Below, in pieces: positions 23,963 to 35,900 of a stretch of 64,000 bases of DNA; position 1 is the stretch's first letter, and every line of letters starts with the position of its first letter. The DNA is from Amoebophrya sp. A120 (taxonomy: Eukaryota; Sar; Dinophyceae; Syndiniales; Amoebophryaceae). The stretch covers positions 1,700,438 to 1,764,437 of the forward strand of contig CAJINV010000005.1 of the NCBI GenBank assembly GCA_905178155.1, given 5' to 3'. A model generated the notes under the pieces. That model ran no database searches. It was not told where the DNA came from and saw only the letters and a program-made list of their open reading frames with translations. The position numbers were made by a program, and so were the translations under genes.

Positions 23963-26900
23963 TCACGTCGATCTTCTTTCCATTTTCTTATGCGAAGACG
24001 TTGTTGAGTTATCCATCTTGCCACCTGATCTCTCTTCTTTACCTCGACCACCAAAGCTCGCTCGCGTCTTCACGTTTTTATTTTTACCGCTGCGCCCGGG
24101 GGCGCTGTGGTTGGAATCCGCACTGCCCGGCTCTTCCCCGCTCAGTGACGAATGGCTGGCGGTCATCGACGAATAATAGCTCTGGTGCTGTAGTGCGGGG
24201 CCAGCACTAGCCGGCGCAGGGTGCAAAACCCCGTCCGGCGGGGCCGCGGGTTTGTGATGAAGCTGATGAAACTTCTTCAGCTTCTTGCCAAGACCTCCTA
24301 ACGAAGCGGGCGGAGGTGCTGGCGCTCCTTTATTGTTGACGATATTATTGTCCTGCTGTTTAATATTTGTTCCTAATAGTTCAACACCTCCTGCTCCCCC
24401 TCCGCGCTCCTTGTCTTTCTTCTGCTCCTCTCGTTCCTTTTTTTCTTGCAGTCGCTGGCCCCTTATTTTCAGAAAGTTCTTCAGCTTTTTCCGCACGTCC
24501 GGCGTCTGGTCGAGCTTTCCCATCACCGAGGCCTGCCGTTTGATCGACAGCTGCTCGTACCCACCGGGCCTGCTCTTGACGATGTTAGCCTTATTAGAAC
24601 TACTACCATGCTGCTCTACTTGATTAATACCGCCGGGAGCAGCACCGAATTCTTTATTCATCTGTAGATCCTTAAACAAACCTGCACCTCCTCCTGCTAG
24701 CGTTCCACGGGCGGAATGGTAGCCGGAAGCGGACGCGGTAGCAGCAGTTCCAGGACCAGCAGTTCCAGGGGCCCCCGCTCCTTTGCTGCGCCGCAGTTCA
24801 ACTACAGTTGTGCCGCGCAACATGCTGTTCCTGTGAACTAGATTAAGATTATCCCCAGCAGCAATGCCAGCAGTCGCCCCGCCGATGAAATTGTTGTTAT
24901 TGTAGTCCGCCACCGTGGTCCGCCTCTGGTCTCGTTCCCGCCACTGCGTCTTCCGTTGCCGCCGCCGCTGGTACTCCTCATCGGAAAGCACCTCGCCGAA
25001 CGACGCCCTGTACAAATCGTCGCCCGCCCGCGCCGGCTGCCCGACCAGCACGCCGGACTCAAACCGACCCCTTCGGACGGTGCCCCGGGACACGCCCTTC
25101 CCCCGCCGGCTCCGGTCATACAGCTTGTCGTCGTGCATGAAGTACCCCAACGTGCCCCAGAACAGGCACAAGAAAATGAAGGACCCGAGGCTGTACAGGC
25201 CGCCGAGCAGCGCCACGAAGCCCGAGGCGAACCCGAGCAGGGCGAGAAAGACCAGGAGAATGACCAGGAAGGCCGCGACCAGCAACCCGTAGCGAAGGTA
25301 GTTGTGGCACGGCCAGCAGCAGGTCACCAGAAGGTTCCACGCTTCTTCGTGCTCCTGCCCCGTCCAGTACTCCAGAAACACCCGTATCAGATTTTCAACC
25401 CTTACATTCTCAAGAACTGCAAGTAGATGATGTGGTCTTCATGATTTGTCATTGTCATGCAATAAAACTAGTACAATCATGAGCACCGACGCGAGCGTGA
25501 CACGATCGCGCTACTTCGCATGACAAATTCGCATCAAAGAGCCAAACAGCAACGCGGACATCTGTGCGAAATTTGTTGTAATGCAAGGCGCGTAAGGAGG
25601 TTCCCGTGTCCCCTTTCACTTTTATTGGTAATATTCTTGCAAGTCATATATAGCTATTGAGAATGTACCGCTTGAGACTCCCATAACCCGCTGGCCCCGG
25701 TTGTGGCGCTGGTCGTACAGGTACTCCTTTCCCATGGAATACAGTTTGAGGTCTTTGTAACGCCACGCGTTGTCCAGCTTGTTATGGAAGACAAATTTAC
25801 CGCAAACTACATCTAGGTACAAAAACGAGCATCACAATCACATCATCATCAAATTTAAATCTCTACTACTTCAGGAGCAACCTACAGCAGGAGGCTTGAG
25901 CTGCTGAATGAGGTTGGAATCGTCTTCATGCTGAGAACGAAGAGGACGAACAGCTTTATTGCTGGTGCCAGCATGCATCTTTATGTACTTTGTAGGTCGT
26001 GTAATACGGTAATTTCTTTTTTCCTGTGGATATTTGTTTTCTCCGCAGTACTGAAATTGCGTCTCGTCGAGCCCGAACCAGGACTTGAGCACCATGCCCG
26101 GGTTGGTGTTCAAGTACGAGTAGGAATCCGCGCGCTCCACGGCGTCATATTCCGTCGGATTCAGCTCCGCGCTGTGCCCGAAAACCGAGTCGAGGTTGCG
26201 CAACAAGAAGTGCTCCAACAGGGCGAAGAGGATCAAGTTGACCAAAACGCAGGCGAGGCCAAGCAGCCCGTGGTTGATCAGGTCCTTGGACTGAAAGATA
26301 AGCTCGTGCTCCTCGTTTTCCGACAACGAGGCGCGGTTGTTCCAGTAGCTCGCGAGCATGCCGTACATGAACACGATGAACAAAAACTGCCAGGTGGCGT
26401 TGCTGTCCACGCGGTAGGTCGCAATGGGCAGCGGTTTGGAACACTTCAAGAAGCAGTACCGCTGCCACATGTAGTACCAAAAGGCGTACACCACCAGCCA
26501 CTGGTAGATCGAATAGCTGTGGTTCTGCATGAAGATCTATCAAATGCAAAAATGTCTGCTGGGTCTGGAAACTTGTAATGCTGTGTTGGGAATAGTGAAT
26601 GCTCTGTAATGCACAGCCAAGCATGAGAAATATCTGCACTTCTTTGTGTTGCGTTTTTCGCATTGGAAACGGCATTTTTGCATGACATGCAAAAGGGTCT
26701 CTTCTTGGAGACGCATCACAAACTTTTTTCTCATGCCAGACAAGCACGACAAATCTCGCAATCTTCCAGAACCAGACATTTTTGCATTTGGTAAGATCAG
26801 CTGGATGGAGACGCAGAACGTGGTCACCAGCGAGTTCGCGTACTCCCCCGGAATGGTCACCTCCGTCGGCTCGAGCCACATCTCCGCGTCCCGCACCGTG

Positions 26901-29900
26901 GTGCTCGCACTGCCGAACGCGCGCCAGAGCCAGCGCTGCAGCCAGTGCAAGCCGTCGTACAAGAAGAAGGGCACCACGAAGACGAAAATGATGAGCTGCG
27001 CGAACTGCGTGTCGTACAGCACCCGGGCCAGCTCGTCCTCCCGCCCGGCCTCCCACACCCGGGTGTAGGCGAACCCGGAGTCCTGTTCGCGCTTCCAAGA
27101 CAAGTCCGTCTCGATGAAGACGCCCGTATGGATGTGTCAGAGTTGAAATCGACAAAGTTGAAATAATTTGTCATGCATAAAATGTATAGCGCGAAATACG
27201 TGTGTTGCAGAGCAGGCAGGTGAGGCCGATTGTAAGCCTGTTTGGGGTTACAGCTCGAGCTGCTAAAGTAGCATGAAAAAATCACTCATCTTTGCCTAAA
27301 TAGCATGACAGCCTGGATTTAGGCACTACCGAAATTTGTCATGCGCCACTTGGAAATTGGGTTCCAACTGGCATCCATTTTATGCATGACAAATTATTTC
27401 AACTTTATCGATTTCAACTCTGACACATCCATAGCCCGGGGGCGTGACGTAGAAGTAGTACGCCAAAAACGCCGGCAGAATGAACATCGAATTGAAAAGC
27501 ATCTCCGCGGAATATCCTGAGTAAAAACGTACCCACGCCAGAGTTGTAATGCAAATCTGCATGCTGAAAATGTTTCTCATGCGGAGCTCCATGAGAAGCT
27601 TTTTCTAGTCGTGTTTTGCAATTTGTCATGCTCCAATCAGCATGGTATGATAGATCTCTGATGCTGCTGAGCTAGCTCAAACAGCACTACACTACGAATC
27701 CAAATTTGTCATGCAAAACAGCCAAAACTTGTGGATTTGTCTAGCCGATTCCCCATCTTGACTCTGGTGTGGGTACGTTTTTACTCAGGATACGGAAATC
27801 CGCTCGTCCTCGTTCTGGAACATCATCTGCCTGCTGAAAATGTTGATCAAGCACAAGCCCAACACCATGCCGACGCCCCCCATGGAACCGAGCAGCGTGG
27901 ACGCGTACAGTCCGACATCTATCGTCGGCTCCTCGCCGTGCACCTTCAAGTAGGCCGTGATGTATGAACTGCAAAAGTACTATCTCACTCGACTCGTATA
28001 AATGCATTACAAATCAAAATTTCTCAGCTTCAGCAAGAGAAATGAAATAAAAATTTGTAATGGGGATTTGCCGCTTTTTTGATTGATTGATGTATGTAGC
28101 TACGCCCCGCCCTAACGTATCGCTCTACCAGCCGGAAGAAAAAGATTTGCAATGCATGATTGCAATACGAGTACGATACTTTTGCACAGGATATGATGTA
28201 CTCGCTGTAGATGTCGGTCAACACGAAGTAGACAATCCACGTGCCCACCATGAGCCCCACCCAGAACGTGGACTTCACAACCCGCTCCTTCGTGCTGCAC
28301 CCGCAGTAGTTCCAATTGAGCCCGATCGGCAGGTCGTACACCAGGCTGCCCTTGATCTCGCTCTTCCCGTCCTTCCTATCAAAGGGAAAATTTGTCTGGG
28401 TCTGGGAGATTTTTGCGAAATTTGTCACGCTAGTGTGCTGGCATGACTCTGAACTCTGTGATGTTGCGTCACCGCAAAGAGCTCCTCTTGCCTGTCATTT
28501 TCATTTCATTTCTTATGCGGAGTACGCAACTCAGAGCATGTCATGCAAAAACGCAGTTTCTTTTTCTTATGCGGAGTACGCAACTCAGAGCCACAGAAAA
28601 GCTTGTCATGCTTGGCAGCGCATTAATACTACAGTGTGCTCACTTACTATTCGTATTCCCTTCCTTGCATCACAACTTTCCAGACCCCCACCCAGACTAC
28701 ATATTTGCATCTGATACTTCCACTGCAGGTTCAATCTTTCCCCCTCCTTGTCGTTGGTGCCCTATCGTATTTAAAAACATGCCCACCCCATAGTTGTAAT
28801 GCAAATCTGCATGCTGAGAATGTTTCTCATGCGCAGCCCCATGAGAAGCATTTTCTGTTCGCGCTTTCAAATTTGTCATGCTCCAATCAGCATGCTATAC
28901 TGGATCTGTGACGCTGCTGAACAACCTCAAACACCACTACGCTACGAGACCAAATTTGTCATGCAAAACAGCCAAGATCTGTGGATTTGTCTAGCCGATT
29001 CCCCATCTTGACTATGGGGTGGGGACGTTTTTACATATGGTATGCCCGCCTTTTTCATCAGTAAGGACTTGTTCAGTTTCAGTCGGTGCAGCGCCCCCTT
29101 CCCCTTATGGCGTTCTCAACTGTTACATTCTCAACTGTTACATGAACTTGTGATGCAAGAACTGGAAAAGTGCAAGGGCGAAGGTTGCACTTGTAGCATT
29201 ACAAATTCCGCACAGATCTAAGTGCGGTTTAGGCCTTCGCAAATTTGTCATGCGGAGCAGCTTGATCGTGAGGATGATGATGGTGCTTTTGCATGACAAA
29301 TTCATGGAACAGTTGAGAATGTAACAATTGAGAATCCCATACCCCTTCTCGCTCAAGTCGAACATCTCGGACAGATTCTGCAGGTCGCGCACCGTCTTCA
29401 CCACGACATACACCTCGCCGGACGCTTCCAGGTTCTCCACCATCTGCCGCGCCTCCCGCATCTCCTCGTCAAAAATCGGGTCCTGCCGCTCGACATCGTC
29501 GGCGTACAACAGCAGCCGCCGTTGCTCCTCCATCACGTGCTCGCGCAGCTGCTGCACCCGCGGGTCCTCAGTTTCATTTTTCCCCGCGGCAGTAGCAGTC
29601 GTCCCAAGGAGCCGGGCGGAGTTGTTTCTGTCTACTTCCGAAGATATTCCCGCGCCACTGATCTTCTCGCCCAAGGCCGTGATTCTGATAGCGGGGAGAC
29701 CGGAAGACCGGTCTGACAGTTTTGTTTTGTCCTCATTGTTCTCCGGTGATGTCGTAGCAGGAGGACCATGTTGTAGCGCTGGTGGACCTTGTTGGTTAGA
29801 TGAAGTGCGATCGCTCTGTGCTGGATCAACACGAGGACCCCCAACATTAACGTCCTGTTGCACGCCGGTGGCAGCGGCCACAACTGCGGCTGAAGCGCGA

Positions 29901-32900
29901 CTGCGTGCGGCTGCGCCCGAGGCCACCGCTGCCCTCAAACTGGCCCGAGCATTCAGATTTTTTACAGAAGAAGACGCGCGAGGTGCTGAAGTAGATGCTG
30001 CAGCGCCGCCAGTGAGGGAATTATTGATGCCAGGAACAACTGTGGTGCGCTGGTGCTGCTGGGCCGCAGCTGCAGGAGATGATCCTGCTAGTCCACCTTC
30101 CGCTCCTCGCGGCCCCGGTAGTTGCAGCCCCCGCGGTACTTCCTCCGCACTCATGATCTGCAAACTGGTACTATCAGCTGCAGATTCGTCTTCGTCGGTC
30201 AGCATGGGGGAGCTGGACCCCGTGTCCCGTCCCATATCCCGGCCCGCCATGTGCTCGCCCTCCGGAAGATGATGGGGGACGAACTTCGCCGGCGTTTCGC
30301 CTTCCGACTCGGAGAAAACACGGCCGCTTCGTTGCGGCCGGAGGTTGTTGTGATTTTCTTGTCGGTGAAAAGCGGCAGACAGTGCGGCATCGCGGTCACT
30401 GTCGGACACGTCAACGACGCGCGCAACAACTTCAGTTCCGCCCGCTCTAGAGGACGAGCTGGCAGGACCACCAGCAGGAGCTCCATCACCGCGTAGAACA
30501 AGGTTCTTTCCAACATGATCTGGCGTCCCAACTACTGCACCCGACCGCATCTTTTGTTGTGCAGAAGATGTAGTTCTTGTGGCAACTAGTACCTCCCGCG
30601 CGGCTCCATTCTCATTACCATCTTCATCTGCGTTTGAAGTACTCGCTCTTGCCCCCAACATCGTCTTCTTCGCCGCAAAACCGCGGGCGGTCGTTCTCCT
30701 AGTCGCCGCCGCCGCGGCTTGCTCCTTCTCCAAGTCGCTGTCGCTCTGGAAGTCGGCGAGCATGGAGTCCGCGACTTTGTCGTCCCACCGCTGCAGGATC
30801 TCCGCGCGCCGCGCCGCCCCCTCGGGGTCAATGTCCTCGAAAAACTTGGCGTCGATCCGGGCGGTCTTGGTCCCGTAGACCCGGTCCAGACTGTAGTTCC
30901 CGTACTCGCAGTCGTTGATCACCGTGTGCCGCTCCAGGATGTTGCGGAGCAGGTCCGGGTTTGGTACGTTCCACACGTCGTAGGCGATGCTGACGTAGCA
31001 GATCTGCACCGGCATGTCGGCGCGGATCTGGTCCGCCTCCTCGTCCGACTGCAGTTCCCCCTCGTACAGCCGGATCCGCTGTTGCAGCCGCTCCCGCACG
31101 TAGTCCAGGTCCTCGTCCTGGTGCACAAACTTCAAAATTTCCAGCTCCAGCCACGCCTGGATCTCGCTCGGGTCGACCGCGTCCGGCGGAAACCCGCGCA
31201 GCTTCATCACGTAGTTGGGCATGCACGCGTTCTCCTTCTGGAAGTTCGCGGCCCAGTACCGCTGGACCGTTTCCAGCCCGAGGGTGTACACCATCGTCCA
31301 GACGGTCAGGAGGCAGCACACGTCGAAGCAGTTCACGGCGTACTCGGACTGCAGCGTGTGCATGCGCAGCCCGAGCGTGGCGGATTTGAATATGGAGGAG
31401 TCTCAAACGCTTTTATATTTTCAACTGCCAGTACATGAATTTGTATGTAGAAATGCAAGAACAGCAACAGTGAAGGGGCGACCTTCTACTTGTTCAATAA
31501 TGTTGCTTGCAAGAACTCTTGCACCACCAATTTGGCACAACGACAGATGCTGTTCTTTAATAGCCCTTTGAGCATTTGTCATGCAATTTAGCTTGATCGT
31601 CTGGTAGCTTAGGCTTACGGAATAAATTTTGCATGACAAATATTAATATTTCGTGTAACAGTTGAGAATCGTATAAAAACTGATTTGAGAACGCCATATG
31701 GAAATCCGCGCACGACTTCCGCTATGAACTGCAAAAGTATCGTACTAGTAGTAATTGCAATACAAATTAGCTCAGCATTACAAATGGAATTTGTCATGCT
31801 GTTTCGCCTTGGGGTGAAGATTTGTAATGCACGACTGCGATTGCTACGAGTACGATACTTTTGCACAGGATATCCGCATCTCCGACATGAGCACCACCGC
31901 GTGGTGGTTGTTCAGCCACGCGTAGACGAGGAGGAAGGAGACCTATGAATGTGCACAACTCCCCGTCCCCCTCATTTGTATAGCATGAACGGCAATACAA
32001 GCATCAGCAAGAATGCCGGTTTTGCATGACAAATTTGCCAACGAGTGTAGTGCTATTTGGGCTAGTACCAGAACTTGTCATGCAAACAGTGCCACGAGGC
32101 AGATGGTGGATCGAAATCGATATGGATTGGGCATTTTGCATGACAAATGATGGGGAGGGGGAGTTGTGCGGTGTCATAAGACCAGCGCGTAGACGAACAG
32201 CCCGATGAGGGAGTTGAAGTAGAGTGCGAACCCCGGGCCCGCGATGTTCTCCGAGTGGATCCGGGTCTTGAAAAAGCTGTAGTACGTGTTCGGGTTCTCC
32301 ACCGGGCGCGGGATCAGCCGCCCGCGGTGCTGCAGCCCGGCGGCCTTGTGGTACTCGTAGTTCTCGTCCCCGGGCACCTTGCAGCAGCCGTAGAAGAGCA
32401 GTCCCACGAGGAAACAGAGGAGGATCATCACGAAGCTAATGACGACGCCGCTCGCATACGCATTGTACATGCAGTAGTTCAGGCCCGCGAGCAGCGTGTA
32501 GCCCTCCTGGCACTGCAGGCACGTCCGGGGGGCGACCAGCAACTCTTCCCACGTCGTCGTGGTCCCGTCGTTGGTGTCGTCGGTCCGCCCCAGGTTGGAA
32601 ATCGCCTCCGAAATCACGTTCTCGGTGAAAAAGGCGCCCAGAATTTTGCCGCTCGTCGTGTGCTGCATGCTGATGTGCCCGGCCGTGGCGTCGGTCGGGG
32701 TCCCGGCGGTGATGTTGCCCGCATACTTTTCGATCAGGGCCATGTCCATCGGACACTCCAGGCACCCCCGGTCCTGGGGACAGGCCTCGCACTGCATCGT
32801 GATGTTGTTCCCGTACACCCGGGTCGGATTCCGGGCGCCCACGTGGCCCTGGTTGGTGCCGAAGGAGACCACCCCGCACTCCTCCTTGGCGACGCAGGAG

Positions 32901-35900
32901 AGCAGGCAGGAGAAGTAGTGGTCGATCTGCACGAAGGGGCACTCGGGGGGGCAGAACCCGGCCGCCGAGGCGCGGTTGATGGGGCTGGCGGCGTCGCAGT
33001 CCACCTGAAACAGCGTGCGGCAGGGCACGGGGTTCTTCCCCGAAACGTACCGCCCATCTACCACCTGGACGTACACGCTCTGCCCCAGGGCCTGCTTGTC
33101 GCGCCAGTCCTCGGGCTTCAGTTGTGGATCCCCAAACACCATGAAGTCCGTGGGCAGCCACCGCCGCCGGCTGCGGCCTTCTTCCTCAGCATCCGCGAAA
33201 CTGTTGTAGTAGTGTCCTTGTCCCATGTGGTAGCGGTGGGCGAGCACGCCTTGCTCCGCGGCCTCGACGTCGGGAGAAGACGAGGAGGACCGACTACTTC
33301 CGGGGGCTCCAGAAAATTCAGCGGAACTCTGCAGAAGCTGCGGCATCTTGTTCATCTCTCTTGCTTTCAGTCGCTCTAGTGATAAACCTTGTTCACGACC
33401 GTCTGTAGTTTCATTGTTTGGAATTTTCTTATTTCCCAGTAGAGTTTCACCAGCTTTGTTCCCGTACGGTACTGCGAATGGCACCGTCACGTTGGTCGCT
33501 CCTTCGCCGGCCGGAATAATCTCGGATATTTCTACCGATTGACTGCTGTGCATGTAGTCCAACAACGACCCGTCCTCCGCGTAGTCGTACTGCGCTTGGG
33601 AGTTCATCTCCGTCGCTATCAAAGGGAAAAATCCCCCCTCCCCATATCGAAACGAAGTTTCTGACGCTGGATCTGCGTACACAAATCAGGTCTGTCTTGC
33701 TGGAGAGGACTGCAGGCATATGCCAAGCCTGGGTCGCGAGGTTTTGACGTAGGGGACTAGCATGACAGATATCGGCTCTGTAAGCCCAACAGCATCACAA
33801 ACCGCCGGCATAATGCGGCGGACTCTCGGGCTTTGCCTTCCCGCAAGACAGACAGGATTTGTGACCTCAAATCTGCATCACAAATTTTCAGACGAGTGCG
33901 TTTTTAATATGGGGAGGGGGGATTTTTCCTCTTAATAATCGCCCGTGCCCGGTCCTTTTCCTGCAGGTCTTCCAGGGTCTTGGGGGGATTCTTGTCCACT
34001 GCGGTGGTCTCTATTACAGGGAAAAGTGCCCCCCACCCCTAAATTGCAAAAATTTGTGATGCGAAGTTTCCAAATGAAAACTTTTTGTCATGCATGAAAG
34101 GAGTATGAATCTTTCTGATGCAGAAAGTAGGCGTGTATCACATCGCTTGCATGACAAGTGCCGCTCTTGCTGGGGTCTTTTGCAATGCAAATTTTTGCTA
34201 TTCACGATTGAAAACCTGTGATGCAGATAGATGCAAGAGGGCGAATGTTTCATTTGGAAAGGTTTGCAATACAAATGCTCCCAAGTTCGGGGGTGGGGGC
34301 ATTTTTCATTGTAATAGTCTCCGACACGTGCACTAACACCGACGGCGCGTTCGGAATCACTTCTGCCAGGGACTAGAGCTTTAACACCCGTTAGCATGAG
34401 AAGTGGTGAATTTGTAGTGAATTTTGCATGCCAAATTGCAGTTGAGCCCGCCGGGACATTGTCCCTCTTGGCCCTGTTCTGGGAAGTAGAAGGCCCTGCA
34501 CCGCGCAGCAGCCGCGGGCATTTGTGCAGTGGGCAGCCAGAGGACATGGCCCGGGCGCCGTTCTTTGGGCAGGTTTTTGCGCCTCCGGGTTCTCGCAGAA
34601 GAGCACTGCAGCAGCCGCGGCAAAGACGCCAGAAATAAAGGCTGCGAAGCGCATACAACTAAGCAAGAAGGCAGGCAAGGACGAAAGGACCCGGCCGAGA
34701 GCTTTGACGCATTTTCCCGGCAGGCGCGTGAAATCTTGCGGCATTTTCAGCAGAATACAGGCGGGCTTAGGGCAGCAGAGGACTACGCTTTTTCCCCCTT
34801 TGCGTTCCTTCTCATGGCCTATCTGTGCACTTTTTTGAGCACTTTTCTGCGCTAAAGTTTGCTTATCACGGTCGAAAATGGGCGCCCGGTGAATTTTGGG
34901 GTGAATTTTGAAAAGGGCGCCGGTGAATTTTGGCCTCCGGCTCCTTTTCAAAATTCGCTAGCGCGTGAGAAACTCCGGGTTTGGGGGCTTCAAAAAAGTG
35001 TCGCAAAAACAAAAAGCCTCAAAATTCACCAAGAGAATTCTTGACCTGAGAGCCACCTCGAAAAAGACTTGCTCCGGGGGCAAAAACACGCCTGGGGAGT
35101 TGTAAGCCGAGCACACCAGGCCAAGCAAGCTAGTGCCCGTAGCCGAGTCGTGCCTTCCTTTCCACCCGAGGCTACTCCCAGATATCCAATTCCAAGCCAC
35201 AACCACAACTCGTGAGAGCGCACGTGTTGAACTAGTGCCCCTGTGTTCAGGCGTCGCCCTCCCTCCCGACCATTCCGGAGAGGAACTTCTGAGGCAGACG
35301 CGCAGATGAACAAGAGCCCCACGACCCACACTCTTTGGTTACATATGCACTACACAGTCCGGCGGGCCCCAGCAAGACCTACCACTACTTCTTTCGGTGC
35401 TGCAAGTGCCACCTGGCACCGAGCAGCCCTTCACGCTGCGTGAGCTGCTTGGGCTCGTGCCCAGCCCTTTACGCAGCGCACTTCTCTTTTGAAGTGAATG
35501 CAAGTCATGCAATACAAATTCACTGCAAATTCACCCTTCTGTATGCTAACGACCGTCCAAGGCATAAGCCACTAACACCGACGGCGCGTTCGGATTCACC
35601 GAGGCTCCTGCCTGTTGCTGTTGTAGTGTAGACAACTGGCTGTCTGTTCCGATCAGATGAGCCCTGGAGCTGAAAATCAGCTGCGTAGAGTTTCTTGCTT
35701 CGCTAGAAGTTGTACTCTGTTCGGGGCCACTAAGCTCGCCATACTCACCTGGCGGCGCGGGCGGAACAAGTCCTCGCGCATCATAGGCCGCGCCACCCCG
35801 ACCTGCTCGTCCTGTGGTTTCTTTTTTTCCAGAAGTAGAGGAGACAGAATTTGAAGATGTCCACGACCTTTCTTGCCAGTTCAATCTTCGCTTGTCCGCC

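Noticed and set aside
31386-31703. Seven-base TCCATAT match as the target duplication
   Set aside because: Using it puts the next exon out of frame; the adjacent 5-mers TTGAA/TGGAA at the TAT/ATA edges keep the frame.
32255-33379. Plus-strand frame of 374 codons
   Set aside because: Opposite strand of the cysteine-rich and membrane exon of the OSCA-like gene; its openness reflects GC-rich codon bias.
34014-34951. Frames of 186-214 codons inside element J and its neighbour
   Set aside because: They cross element borders and lack transposase or other domain motifs.
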